Origin: Methylotenera sp.
GTDB lineage: Bacteria > Pseudomonadota > Gammaproteobacteria > Burkholderiales > Methylophilaceae
DNA length: 64,000 nt
Reading direction: 5' to 3'
Assembly (NCBI GenBank): GCA_021732365.1
Contig: JAKFVD010000020.1
Coordinates: 1 to 64,000, forward strand
Part shown: positions 53,832 through 63,315 of the stretch, one piece after another
Layout of the letters: each line of letters opens with the position of its first letter
How positions within the stretch are numbered: the stretch's first letter is position 1
Translations under genes and position numbers: made by a program
The notes under the pieces: generated by a model
Told to the model about the DNA's origin: nothing
What the model saw: only the letters and a program-made list of their open reading frames with translations
The model's database searches: none

Positions 53832-53952
53832 CTCCTTCCCGCTGATAGGGGGAAGGTTGGGATGGGGGTGAGATTTCTGGGATTCAGACAACGCTACGCC
53901 CACGCTTATTCCCACCCCCACCCTAGCCCTCCCCCTGCTTGGGGGAGGGGAT
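53832..53952. repeat. Large composite palindromic repeat inserted in frame in recG
   Basis: About 25-base arms (53848-53872 and 53911-53935) pair with a few mismatches, and each end carries a smaller C/G-rich hairpin. Translated, it gives SPPPSRGRARVGVG and HPHPNLPPISG, the tell-tale peptides of such repeats. The insertion lies in the linker between the wedge and helicase domains. Confidence 0.8.
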
Positions 53953-54470
53953 GTGTTATTTAAATTTAAGGCAATTTGAATGGCCTTACGAATATTGGGT
54001 TGCGTTAATCCTGCGGTAGTCGGATAAATCGGCGTTAATGTTTCTGCTACCACTGTTTTTTTGCCCACCGCTTTGCATTGTGGATGCACCATCTCATACC
54101 CAAAAAAACCGTGGCGGATTTCGCCATACACACGCAAAACGCTACCAACTTTAAGCGCGGCAATCTGGCTAGGATAAAAATGCAAAAAACGTAAAGTGAG
54201 CTGACCGCTGGCATCTTCAATACGCGCAATCAAGGCTTTGCGCGGCTTATAGCTCACCTCACAATGCACAATCTCGCCTTCAACTTGCACTGTGTCACCC
54301 AACCTTAAATCGCGCACGGCTGTAATACGCGTTTCATCCATGTAACGCAGCGGCAAGTGCAGCAGTAAATCTTGAATAGTGGAGACACCAAGCTTGAATA
54401 AGTTGGCAATCAGTGGTTTTGAAAACGCCTTAATTTCAGTGAGTTTGCTCATTCCCAACAATGACAAGGC

Positions 54471-56714
54471 TTATTGAATTCTATTTTCTGAGTTGCCGCC
54501 TTTGACGCGATTAATGCGCACCACATCGGGAATTTTACGTAAATTGCGCATTAAATCCGCCAAATGTACACGATTGCGCACTTGAACCACAAAATTCACG
54601 TTGGAATATTGGCTGCCATCCGAATCTTCTACACTCACGTTATCGATATTAGCACCAGCCTCTGAGATACCCGCTGCGATTTTTGCCAGCATACCGCGCT
54701 CATTGGCCACCACCATGCGCACATTTACTTTAAATAGTTTTTCGTTATCTGGATCCCACTCTACATCCAGCCATTTATCAGGGTCTAGCTTAAATTTAGC
54801 CACCGTGGCGCAATCATGGGTATGAATAATTAAGCCTTTTTCCTTATTAATAAAACCTAAAATCGGGTCACCCGGAATAGGCGTACAACACTGCGCGAAC
54901 TGTACGGCCATACCTTCTGAGCCGCGAATCGTAATCATATCCAGCGGCTTGAATACTTTAGTTTTACCATTGTCTTCGCTATGTGATTCATGGCTATTGG
55001 CTAATAGCTGATGCGCCACCATTAGGCTGACGCGCTTACCCAAGCCGATATCCGCCAGAATATCGTTTTTATGTTTCGCGCCATAATCGCTCATTACTTT
55101 TTGCCATTGCTTGTCGGTAATGATACTGGGGTCAATATGCAAAGCACGCAAGGCAAGATTGAGCATACGCTCACCCAAATGTGCGGATTCAGATACTTGT
55201 ATGGTTTTTAAATAATGGCGAATATGCGACCGCGCTTTGCCTGTGACCACATAATTTAGCCAAGCTGGATTCGGTTTTGCCAGCGCCGCCGTAATGATTT
55301 CCACGTGGTCACCATTACGCATTTCGGCACGCAAGGGTGCTAACTCATTATTAATTTTAACCGCCACACAACTATTGCCCACATCGGTATGCACCGCATA
55401 AGCAAAATCCACCGCGGTAGAACCGCGCGGCAATGCCAAAATTTTGCCTTTGGGCGTAAAGACATACACTTCATCAGGGAATAGATCGACTTTAAAGTGC
55501 TCTAAAAATTCGTAGCTATCTTCTGATTCAGTTTGAATTTCTAACAGGCGCTGCAGCCATTGATGCGTTTGCTGTTGTAGCGCGGTTAAATTGGCATCCG
55601 ATGTTTTATACATCCAATGTGCCGCCACACCTGCGTTGGCAACACTATGCATTTGTTCACTGCGAATCTGTACTTCAATTGGCGTACCGAAAGGGCCAAA
55701 CAAAGTAGTGTGAAGCGACTGATATCCGTTGGCTTTGGGTATGGCGATATAGTCTTTAAACTTGCCCGGAATCGGCTTATACAAAGCATGTAAATGCCCT
55801 AGCGCTAAATAGCAACTTGCCATATCTTTTACCAACACTCTAAAGCCATAAATATCGTGTATTTGCTCTAGCGCGCTACCTTTGCTGGCCATTTTTCGAT
55901 ACACACTGTACAAATGCTTTTGGCGGCCTTTTACATCGGCTTCAATTTGTACCTCAGCTAAACGTCCCTTAATCGCATCTAAAATTTTGGCAATCACTTC
56001 TTTACGATTACCACTCGCCACTTTAATGGCTTTAGAGAGTACGCGATAACGCATGGGGTACAAATACTGAAAACTTAGATCTTCTAATTCCTGATAAATC
56101 AGGTTAAGTCCAAGCCGATTGGCGATTGGCGCATAAATTTCCAAAGTTTCGCGCGCGATACGTTTTTGCTTGTCTATCCGCATCGATTCTAGCGTTTGCA
56201 TATTATGCAATCTATCGGCCAATTTCACCAAAATCACGCGCACATCTTGGCTCATCGCCAATAGCATTTTGCGGAAATTTTCAGCCTGCGCCTGAGTCGC
56301 GCTTTGAAACTCAATCTTATCCAGCTTGGTTAAGCCATCTACCAGTATGCCCACTTGCTTGCCAAACAATTCGGCGATTTCTTCCACCGAAACACCTGTA
56401 TCTTCCACCACGTCATGCAGCAAAGCCGCCAGCAAAGTAGGTAAATCGAGATGTAGCTTGGCTAGAATGCAGGCAACGGAAACTGGGTGCGTGATATACG
56501 GCTCACCCGTTTTTCGGGTTTGCCCGTCATGCGCGGCAAACGCATAGCGATAGGCAGCCCACACTTGCTCAATGTCGGCTTGGCTAAAGTATTCTTTCAG
56601 TAAAAGGGTAAGCTGTGAAGTTTCAGAATCTGCCGGCAACAGATTCTGCTCGGCAGGTTGAAAGGTGTCGATTGTAGATTTGTTAATGCCTGATTTGGTT
56701 GCAGTTTTTGGCAT
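54471..56714 (-). CDS. spoT: Bifunctional (p)ppGpp synthetase/hydrolase SpoT
   Basis: SpoT makes and degrades the alarmone ppGpp. The 747-residue protein has an HD hydrolase domain with intact LLHDVVEDT (His100-Asp101), a synthetase domain (YRKMASKGSALEQIHDIYGFR, PKANGYQSLHTTLFGPFGTP), a TGS domain (VYVFTPKGKILALPRGSTAV) and a C-terminal ACT domain. The intact HD site marks it as SpoT/Rel type, not RelA. It lies between rpoZ and recG as in E. coli. The rRNA promoters at the left of the window have GC-rich discriminators that would respond to its product. Confidence 0.95.
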   Translation of the reverse strand: MPKTATKSGINKSTIDTFQPAEQNLLPADSETSQLTLLLKEYFSQADIEQVWAAYRYAFAAHDGQTRKTGEPYITHPVSVACILAKLHLDLPTLLAALLHDVVEDTGVSVEEIAELFGKQVGILVDGLTKLDKIEFQSATQAQAENFRKMLLAMSQDVRVILVKLADRLHNMQTLESMRIDKQKRIARETLEIYAPIANRLGLNLIYQELEDLSFQYLYPMRYRVLSKAIKVASGNRKEVIAKILDAIKGRLAEVQIEADVKGRQKHLYSVYRKMASKGSALEQIHDIYGFRVLVKDMASCYLALGHLHALYKPIPGKFKDYIAIPKANGYQSLHTTLFGPFGTPIEVQIRSEQMHSVANAGVAAHWMYKTSDANLTALQQQTHQWLQRLLEIQTESEDSYEFLEHFKVDLFPDEVYVFTPKGKILALPRGSTAVDFAYAVHTDVGNSCVAVKINNELAPLRAEMRNGDHVEIITAALAKPNPAWLNYVVTGKARSHIRHYLKTIQVSESAHLGERMLNLALRALHIDPSIITDKQWQKVMSDYGAKHKNDILADIGLGKRVSLMVAHQLLANSHESHSEDNGKTKVFKPLDMITIRGSEGMAVQFAQCCTPIPGDPILGFINKEKGLIIHTHDCATVAKFKLDPDKWLDVEWDPDNEKLFKVNVRMVVANERGMLAKIAAGISEAGANIDNVSVEDSDGSQYSNVNFVVQVRNRVHLADLMRNLRKIPDVVRINRVKGGNSENRIQ

Positions 56715-56741
56715 TGCTATACATGTTAAGGTCTTGAATAA

Positions 56742-56954
56742 TTAAGGGTGCGTACGATTTAAAATTTCTAAACCCACTTTTCCCGCTGCAATTTCACGCA
56801 AGGCCAGCACTGTTGGCTTGTCTTTTTGACCTGCGCTGTGCACATAAGGATCAGAACCGTTTGCCAGCTGGCGTGCGCGATAAGCGGCGACTAAGGTTAA
56901 TTGAAAGCGGTTTGGGATTTTCTCTAAGCAATCATCTACGGTAATACGGGCCAT
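56742..56954 (-). CDS. rpoZ: RNA polymerase omega subunit
   Basis: Omega helps assembly of RNA polymerase and forms part of a ppGpp site. The 70-residue protein begins [20 protein letters not shown] and contains [11 protein letters not shown], both typical. ATG 56954 with AAAGGA upstream is preferred to a nine-residue-longer frame. It is located between gmk and spoT. Confidence 0.96.
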   Translation of the reverse strand: MARITVDDCLEKIPNRFQLTLVAAYRARQLANGSDPYVHSAGQKDKPTVLALREIAAGKVGLEILNRTHP

Positions 56955-57053
56955 TTGTGTTCCTTTAAATTGTGCGGTCAACTTAATATTGACTGCTAAA
57001 TTGGGTTAATTATTATTAAATTAAGGCTTAATATTCAAAACTTAACACTAAAA

Positions 57054-57689
57054 TCAGGTTAAATTTTGAACAAGTGCAGCATAACGCTGAAGTTGTGATG
57101 TCGATTTCAGCCTATTTGCCCGAATAATCGCCATTAAATCTTGTAAAGCCACATCGAAATTATCGTTGATTGTAACATAATCAAACTCGACCACATGGCT
57201 CATTTCCTCGCGCGCTGCCGCAACCCGCTTATTAATCACTTCGACACTATCTTGGCCGCGATTATTTAAACGCTGTTCTAATGTTTCGATGGATGGTGGC
57301 AATATAAAAATACTGATGGCTTGCGGATAAATCGCGCGCACTTGTGCAGCGCCCTGCCAATCAATTTCTAAAATCACATCGTAACCAGCCTGTAAAGCAT
57401 TATCCACAGCAGCTTGAGAAGTGCCATATTTTGCGCCGTGTACATCTGCGCTTTCTAAAAAACCACCCGTGCTTAAAATGCTTAAAAATTGCGTTTCATC
57501 CACAAAGTGATAATGCACGCCGTTTTCTTCACCTACGCGCGGGGTACGAGTTGTATGCGAAACAGATAGTCTTATTTGTGCATCATGCATCAATATCGAC
57601 TTAACCAAACTGGTTTTGCCTGCGCCTGAAGCCGCAGTAATAATAAAAAGATTGCCCACAACTTGATTTAAAACCATGCTTAATGTCAT
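57054..57689 (-). CDS. gmk: Guanylate kinase
   Basis: Gmk phosphorylates GMP to GDP. The 211-residue protein from ATG 57689 (or 207 from 57677) has the P-loop TAASGAGKTSLVK, the GMP-binding SVSHTTRTPRVGEENG and GRGQDSVEVINKR. A much longer frame upstream overlaps the Anbu gene and is not believed. It starts five bases after the Anbu stop. Confidence 0.96.
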   Translation of the reverse strand: MTLSMVLNQVVGNLFIITAASGAGKTSLVKSILMHDAQIRLSVSHTTRTPRVGEENGVHYHFVDETQFLSILSTGGFLESADVHGAKYGTSQAAVDNALQAGYDVILEIDWQGAAQVRAIYPQAISIFILPPSIETLEQRLNNRGQDSVEVINKRVAAAREEMSHVVEFDYVTINDNFDVALQDLMAIIRANRLKSTSQLQRYAALVQNLT

Positions 57690-57693
57690 GCTT

Positions 57694-58422
57694 TTAACAC
57701 CAATCGGGGCTTGGTAACGCAGAAAATACTTGTTTGAGCCCTGTGCCCCAACCTTGCCTGATAGCGGAATAGTAAGGATCATTTTCGGTAATGCGTTGTT
57801 TACAATCAGCATTTAAACTGTCTGCTCGGTAAATCAACAAATCAATGGGTGCCGCTACCGAAACATTACTGCGAATCGTGGAATCAAATGAAATCAGTAA
57901 ACATTTAACCGCATCCATCATATCGGTATCATATTTCACCACGCGGTCAATAATCGGTTTGCCATATTTGGTTTCGCCAATCTGAAAATAAGGTGTTTCT
58001 TGACCAATTTCAATAAAATTACCTGCAGCGTACACTTTGAATAATCGTGGAATTTCACCTTTAATTTGGCCACCAATCAGTATAGTGGCATTAAATTCAA
58101 TATCATGATCTTTCAAAAACGCGCCATCGCGGGCAAATGAAGCGCGCATTTCATCACCCACTAATGATGCGGCTTCAAATAGGCTATCTACGTTTTTAAG
58201 ATGGCGTTTTTCTGAATCATTTAATTTGAGTTTTAAGGAATTGACAACGGACTGAGTAATAGCAAGATTTCCAGATGTCATTAAGACGATTACGCGCTCA
58301 TCTTTGACCTCAAAAATATGCATTTTAGGAGAAATGGCTACTTGATCAATCCCCGCATTGGTGCGCGTATCGGATGCGAAAACCAAGCCTTGCTCTAATA
58401 ATAAACCAACGCAATATGTCAT
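57694..58422 (-). CDS. Anbu, proteasome-homologue peptidase
   Basis: The 242-residue protein is an Ntn-hydrolase of the Anbu (ancestral beta subunit) family, which forms open helical or ring assemblies related to the 20S proteasome. It starts MTYCVGLLLEQGLVFASDTR; removing Met exposes Thr as the catalytic nucleophile, and SDTRTNAG is the Anbu signature. The cluster partners that usually accompany Anbu (transglutaminase-like, alpha-E and ATP-grasp proteins) are all encoded upstream on the same strand. Its substrate is not known. Confidence 0.88.
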   Translation of the reverse strand: MTYCVGLLLEQGLVFASDTRTNAGIDQVAISPKMHIFEVKDERVIVLMTSGNLAITQSVVNSLKLKLNDSEKRHLKNVDSLFEAASLVGDEMRASFARDGAFLKDHDIEFNATILIGGQIKGEIPRLFKVYAAGNFIEIGQETPYFQIGETKYGKPIIDRVVKYDTDMMDAVKCLLISFDSTIRSNVSVAAPIDLLIYRADSLNADCKQRITENDPYYSAIRQGWGTGLKQVFSALPSPDWC

Positions 58423-58528
58423 GATGGTGATAAAAATACAGAAGTTTGCAAAAAACTAATCATACCATTTTGAATAATGGCTGATGGTGGAATGCGTGAA
58501 TTTTTACTGATTTTTTTGTGTTAAGTAT

Positions 58529-59731
58529 CTACATAAATCCTGCGGCTTCGGTTAATTTTGCCACATTTTCTTGCGTAAAAAATCCATCAAAGCTGCCATA
58601 GCGTTGTACATATTCAATAATTAACGATGAATGCTCAGACGCATTAGAGAATATTTGCTTTAAACCCTGTTCTTTAGAACCAATCACATCTAGCAAAAAG
58701 CCTTTACCATTTTCGGCAATTGCATCCACCACAAAATCGATATTCTCTTTGCCTTCATGCTCACCGTCTTTTACCGAAATCGCCATATGATGCAAACGCG
58801 GGCCGTAATTGCGCACAAAGGTTTCTGTTGGTGACGGCAAATGTTCTAAATGGTTAATAAAATACGGGGTGTTGTTGGCGGTAAATACTTTGGCTGGGCT
58901 TTTGGATTCTGGAATCGGATGGGTACTTTTAGTCACATTAGTCGAGGAGTTCTGATCTTTAATATTGTATGCACCCCAAAAATAATAGCTGGAAAGTGAC
59001 AAATATTCCAAAATTGCTACTTCGCGATTTTGGCTGTAAACCCTTGTCGCTAAATGGTCTAGCGGCAGCAATAAATCTGTCACGCCTATTTTGGCTTGCA
59101 ATGTTTTAGCTTCTGCATAGGCTGCTTGTACATCTGGTTTAATGACGCTTACACCTAATGCATATACTCTTAATTCATCTGGCTCGCGCTCTAAATACGC
59201 CACAATATTATGGGTATAAGGCGATGGCTTACTGATGGCTAAATTACCTGGTAGCTCTAATTTACGTGCATCATCCTGATTAAAAAAGCGAAAGCCACGC
59301 TGCTGCTGAATTTTAACCACGCTGTGTAAATCGTCTACGCGAATAATCTCGCCCATATAGCGGCTATTGGGTTTTTTAGCGCCTATTGGGTAGACTTCAT
59401 TTAAGCTTCTAAAAATACCGCGCAAGTTTGGGTCTTTCACTTCACGCAACAAAATATCGGGTGAATTTAAATCAATACGCAAGACATGCGTGAGATGTTG
59501 CGCGGTTTCTAGCGTCACCAAATAATGGTATGGCGTCATTAAAGCTAATTCGGCAATATATTTGGTCGAATGTTCTGGATCAACCGAAATCATGAGCGCA
59601 TCAATTTCATGAATCATGCTGGTTAAACCAAGCTGATCGCGTTCATTTAGCAGGCGAACTAAGTTGTCCTCAAAAAACGTTGAATTTTCTTTATCGCCAT
59701 GACGGCTAAATTGTAATGAGTGGATAGTCAT
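58529..59731 (-). CDS. HPPD/VOC-like protein in the Anbu cluster
   Basis: The 400-residue protein has a C-terminal vicinal-oxygen-chelate domain similar to 4-hydroxyphenylpyruvate dioxygenase: YGPRLHHMAISVKD, GKGFLLDVIGSKEQGLKQIF and LIIEYVQRYGSFDGFF, where His and Glu would bind iron. The N-terminal half (about 1-200) is not recognised. It lies five bases before the transglutaminase-like stop in the same operon. No tyrosine-catabolism genes are near, so a true HPPD role is doubtful; a link to the peptide-modifying Anbu cluster is possible. Confidence 0.68.
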   Translation of the reverse strand: MTIHSLQFSRHGDKENSTFFEDNLVRLLNERDQLGLTSMIHEIDALMISVDPEHSTKYIAELALMTPYHYLVTLETAQHLTHVLRIDLNSPDILLREVKDPNLRGIFRSLNEVYPIGAKKPNSRYMGEIIRVDDLHSVVKIQQQRGFRFFNQDDARKLELPGNLAISKPSPYTHNIVAYLEREPDELRVYALGVSVIKPDVQAAYAEAKTLQAKIGVTDLLLPLDHLATRVYSQNREVAILEYLSLSSYYFWGAYNIKDQNSSTNVTKSTHPIPESKSPAKVFTANNTPYFINHLEHLPSPTETFVRNYGPRLHHMAISVKDGEHEGKENIDFVVDAIAENGKGFLLDVIGSKEQGLKQIFSNASEHSSLIIEYVQRYGSFDGFFTQENVAKLTEAAGFM

Positions 59732-59735
59732 TGAA

Positions 59736-60614
59736 TTACTGTTGTGCTTGCTGTGCTTGTTGTAACTTTTGCTGTGCGTTTTGTTGAATGAGTTGCGCCT
59801 CTTTTAAGAGTGCTATCTGATTCATTTTATGTTGCTGATGAATCGGCACACCCGCCTGATTCACCACCACACTGGTCGCCATACCTTCTACCCCGCCGCC
59901 AGAACGCATGCCGGTCACAGGGCTGGCAGTGCGATAATCTAAACCTGTTGCCAAACGTATATAGGTTTCGCCTGCGTGACAGCCGTTTGATACATCGACA
60001 CTTTGCCAAGCGCTATCAAACCACACATCCACCCAAGCGTGGCTTTGCATTAAGCTACCATCTTGCGTAAATAAATAGCCGCTAACATAACGCGCTGGAT
60101 AACCCAAACTGCGGCAACAGGCAATAAACACATGCGCATGATCTTGGCAAACGCCCTGACCCAAGTGAAAGGCCTCAATTGCGGTTGTGTTTACTTCTGT
60201 CGCGCCTTTGATATAGCCTACTTTTTCTACCAGCGCGTGCATTAAGTCGTCAATCGGCTTATCTTTAAACTGGGCAGAAAATGCCGTAATCGCCGCATCT
60301 GCCAAGGTTAAAGGCGTATCGCGCAAATAAATGGTTAAGGGCAGTGGTTGCTCTTGCGAATAATCATTGACGCCTGTTTCTACCTCGCCAATCACGGTAA
60401 CACTTAATTCAGTATGCGGCGTATCCACCACAAGCGTATGTGTGGTGTTGCCAAAAGCATCTTCAAAAGCTTGCAATTGGCCTTGCACTTTAATATCCCA
60501 ATATTTTACATGCTGACCAAAACCGCTTTGCGGAGTAAGCCTAAGCTGTTGAATCGTATAGTTAACAGGCGCGCTGTAAACGTATTGAGTGTGATGTTCG
60601 ATAGTGAGACGCAT
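59736..60614 (-). CDS. Transglutaminase-like cysteine peptidase
   Basis: The 292-residue protein has the bacterial transglutaminase N-terminal domain (LTIEHHTQYVYSAPVNYTIQ) and a catalytic triad: Cys in GQGVCQDHAHVF, His in SHAWVDVWF and Asp in VDVSNG. The C-terminus is glutamine-rich (QKLQQAQQAQQ). It is one of the proteins habitually encoded with alpha-E, ATP-grasp and Anbu genes, proposed to modify or cleave peptides. Confidence 0.9.
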   Translation of the reverse strand: MRLTIEHHTQYVYSAPVNYTIQQLRLTPQSGFGQHVKYWDIKVQGQLQAFEDAFGNTTHTLVVDTPHTELSVTVIGEVETGVNDYSQEQPLPLTIYLRDTPLTLADAAITAFSAQFKDKPIDDLMHALVEKVGYIKGATEVNTTAIEAFHLGQGVCQDHAHVFIACCRSLGYPARYVSGYLFTQDGSLMQSHAWVDVWFDSAWQSVDVSNGCHAGETYIRLATGLDYRTASPVTGMRSGGGVEGMATSVVVNQAGVPIHQQHKMNQIALLKEAQLIQQNAQQKLQQAQQAQQ

Positions 60615-60643
60615 GCTTGGTTTTATCTAATTAGGCTGAATGG

Positions 60644-61591
60644 TTAACTGGCATTAATACTTAAAAAAGCACGTTGAATTTCTGCACCTAATAAATTGTT
60701 TGAATCAATAAAATCACTTAAAAACTCATGTAAACCGTGTTGAAAAATATCTTGCATTTTACCGTAGCGCAATCTTGCGTGCAGCTCGCCTGCAAGCCTT
60801 CTACATTCGGTATGGCGCGCACCTGAAAGTTGCTCTAGTATCGGTGAAATTTCATCCAAACAGGCATGTAAAGAGCGCGGCATATCGCGCCTTAACACCA
60901 ACAACTCTGCCACGCGCCAAGGCACAATAGTATCACTAAATATTTTTTGATACGCCTGAAAAGCCGAAACCGAGCGCAATACTGCACTCCATTCGTAGTA
61001 ATCTACTGCGCCGCCAATCTCTTCTTCCTCTGGTAGCAATAAGTGATATTTCACATCGAGCAAGCGTGCAGTATTATCTGCACGCTCAATAAACGTACCC
61101 AGCCGCACGAAACTAAACGCATCATCACGCAGCATGGTGCCAAAGCACACACCTCTAAACAAATGCGAGCGCGCTTTTACCCAATCACAAAATTCGCGCA
61201 AACCGCTTTTGGCTAAATCTTGACCAATAAATTGGGAAAACTCTAGCCATAACGCATTGATATTTTCCCAAGTTTCTGAAGTCATCGCCACCCGCACAGC
61301 GCGCGCATTTTCGCGGGCGTTGCGCAAGGCGTTGTAAATACTGGATGGATTATCCGCATCCATCGCTAAATAGTGAATCACATCTGCGGCATTTACATCG
61401 CCGTACTCTTCTTCATAGGCATCTACGTTGCCCGATATTTCTAACGCTGGCAGCCAAAGTGCCGCCTCACTTTGTGCGGCGTTAGGCACTAGCGACATGC
61501 TATAGGTTACTTCTAGCACACGCGCCATATTTTCTGCACGCTCAATATAGCGCGCCATCCAGTAAAGATGATCAGCGGTGCGGCTTAACAT
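60644..61591 (-). CDS. Alpha-E domain protein
   Basis: The 315-residue, all-helical protein begins MLSRTADHLYWMARYIERAE, the diagnostic start of alpha-E proteins (NARVLEVTY-like sequence follows). Repeated IERADNTARLLDVKY confirms the family. It overlaps the ATP-grasp stop by seven bases and probably acts with that enzyme in peptide synthesis. Confidence 0.93.
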   Translation of the reverse strand: MLSRTADHLYWMARYIERAENMARVLEVTYSMSLVPNAAQSEAALWLPALEISGNVDAYEEEYGDVNAADVIHYLAMDADNPSSIYNALRNARENARAVRVAMTSETWENINALWLEFSQFIGQDLAKSGLREFCDWVKARSHLFRGVCFGTMLRDDAFSFVRLGTFIERADNTARLLDVKYHLLLPEEEEIGGAVDYYEWSAVLRSVSAFQAYQKIFSDTIVPWRVAELLVLRRDMPRSLHACLDEISPILEQLSGARHTECRRLAGELHARLRYGKMQDIFQHGLHEFLSDFIDSNNLLGAEIQRAFLSINAS

Positions 61592-63120
61592 ACCGTTTCT
61601 ACTTTACTATTTTTGGTATTTTTATTCAGCTTGGTTTCTTTGCTCAGCGTTGCTAGTGATTGCAACACTTCAGTTTCATCGTCGGCATCTTCCAGCACCC
61701 AAGTATCTTTGGTGCCGCCGCCTTGCGATGAGTTTACCACTAGCGAACCCTCTTTTAATGCCACGCGGCATAACGCGCCTGGCACTAAAGTCACGGTTTT
61801 TCCTGACAGCACGAATGGTCGTAAATCGACATGACGCGGCGCAATACCCGCTTCAACCAAGGTTGGGCAAGTGGATAATGCAAGTGTAGGCTGCGCAATA
61901 TAGTTAGCAGGCTTAGATACAATTCGCAGTCTAAACTCTTCAATCTCTTTTTTAGTGGCAGCTGGCCCCACCAGCATGCCATAACCGCCTGAACCCTGCA
62001 CTTCTTTCACAACCAATTCATGCAAGTGTTCTAAGGTGTACTGCAAATCGGCCTCTTTACTTAACTCGTAAGTGGGCACATTTTCTAATAATGGCTCTTC
62101 GCCTAGATAAAACTTAATCATTTCTGGCACATAAATATAGGTCGCTTTATCGTCTGCCACGCCTGTGCCCACTGCATTGGCCAACGTCACGCCACCGTTA
62201 CGATACACCGACAGCAAGCCTGGCACACCCAGCATGGAGTCTGCATTAAATACCAGTGGGTCAATATAATCGTCATCAATACGCCTGTAAATCACATCCA
62301 CTTTTTGTGGCCCCTGCGTGGTGCGCATATAAACGGCATTATTGCGTACAAATAAATCGGTTCCTTCAACCAGCTCAATACCCATTTGCTGGGCAATAAA
62401 AGCATGCTCAAAATAGGCACTGTTATAAGCACCAGGAGATAATAAAACCACGGTTGGATCTTGTATGCCGTGTTGCGCAACCGCGCGCAAATTCTTAAGC
62501 AGCACTTGCGGGTAGTGATCTACTTGCGCAATATGGTAACGGCGGAATAATTCAGGAAAAAGCCGCATCATCATTTTGCGGTCTTCAAGCATGTAAGACA
62601 CGCCAGAGGGTGTACGCAGATTGTCTTCCAACACATAAAATTGTGATTCTGAAGTACGGACCAAATCGATACCGGCGATGTGCGCGTAAATTTGATTGGG
62701 CACATCTACGCCAAACATCTCTGGCCGATATTGTGAATTTGCCAGAATACTGGCTGGCACAATGCCCGCCTGAATAATTTCTTGCTTATGGTAAATATCA
62801 TGCAAAAACATATTTAGTGCTTTAACACGCTGAATCGCGCCAGCCGATAATTTTGACCATTCTTTGCCAGAAATTAATCGCGGAATCACATCAAACGGAA
62901 TCAGCCGCTCTGCCCCATCCGCCTCGCCATACACGTTAAAAGTAATACCAACACGGCGGAATAACAGCTCTGCCTCTTGGCGCTTACTTTCTAATTGATG
63001 ATGCGGAATATCTTTAAGCCAATCATGATAAGCCGCGTAGATGTGGCGAACCTGCTTTTCATCCAACTTAGATGCATCTAATTGCATTTCGTCGAAAAAT
63101 ATTTTGGGAGATTTTTGCAT
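61585..63120 (-). CDS. Circularly permuted ATP-grasp type 2 protein
   Basis: The 511-residue protein belongs to the permuted ATP-grasp family: VLEDNLRTPSGVSYMLEDR, VLLSPGAYNSAYFEHAF, VVKEVQGSGGYGMLVGPAA and a C-terminal LRPFVLSGKTVTLVPGALCR. Such enzymes probably form peptide bonds. It is the first gene of the Anbu operon. A 50-residue C-terminal tail carries basic residues (KLNKNTKNSKVETVC). Confidence 0.92.
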   Translation of the reverse strand: MQKSPKIFFDEMQLDASKLDEKQVRHIYAAYHDWLKDIPHHQLESKRQEAELLFRRVGITFNVYGEADGAERLIPFDVIPRLISGKEWSKLSAGAIQRVKALNMFLHDIYHKQEIIQAGIVPASILANSQYRPEMFGVDVPNQIYAHIAGIDLVRTSESQFYVLEDNLRTPSGVSYMLEDRKMMMRLFPELFRRYHIAQVDHYPQVLLKNLRAVAQHGIQDPTVVLLSPGAYNSAYFEHAFIAQQMGIELVEGTDLFVRNNAVYMRTTQGPQKVDVIYRRIDDDYIDPLVFNADSMLGVPGLLSVYRNGGVTLANAVGTGVADDKATYIYVPEMIKFYLGEEPLLENVPTYELSKEADLQYTLEHLHELVVKEVQGSGGYGMLVGPAATKKEIEEFRLRIVSKPANYIAQPTLALSTCPTLVEAGIAPRHVDLRPFVLSGKTVTLVPGALCRVALKEGSLVVNSSQGGGTKDTWVLEDADDETEVLQSLATLSKETKLNKNTKNSKVETVC

Positions 63121-63315
63121 GATTAAGGTCTTTAGTTAGTATAAAGACTTATGCAAGGCGTATGCCAGATTATTATTATTTTAAAAACAATAACTTACGA
63201 TAATATTTAATTCGCGCAAGAAAACATGCACTTATACAGTGCATTTAAAAAGTAATTTTTTAAATGTGCGCAATAGATTAGTGCATTCTGCGTCTGGCTT
63301 ACTTAACCTGCTTAA

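Larger units (their letters stand above)
52617..54467 (-). pseudogene. recG: RecG helicase, 5' part cut by the island
   Basis: This is the first 602 codons of the host recG, then 14 codons of island sequence and a stop. RecG unwinds branched DNA and rescues stalled forks. The wedge domain, Walker A (QGDVGSGKTIVACM), DEQHRFGVQ and SATPIPRTLSM are intact, but motif VI and the TRG tail are lost, so helicase activity is unlikely. Host sequence ends at 52661. Two in-frame insertions carry palindromic repeats (53277-53321 and 53832-53952), making the reconstructed protein about 50 residues longer than E. coli RecG. It follows spoT by three bases in the gmk-rpoZ-spoT-recG arrangement. Confidence 0.93.

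Noticed and set aside
57690..57812. Longer N-terminus for guanylate kinase
   Set aside because: It would overlap the Anbu gene by about 120 bases and adds sequence unlike any Gmk; starts at 57689 or 57677 fit the family.
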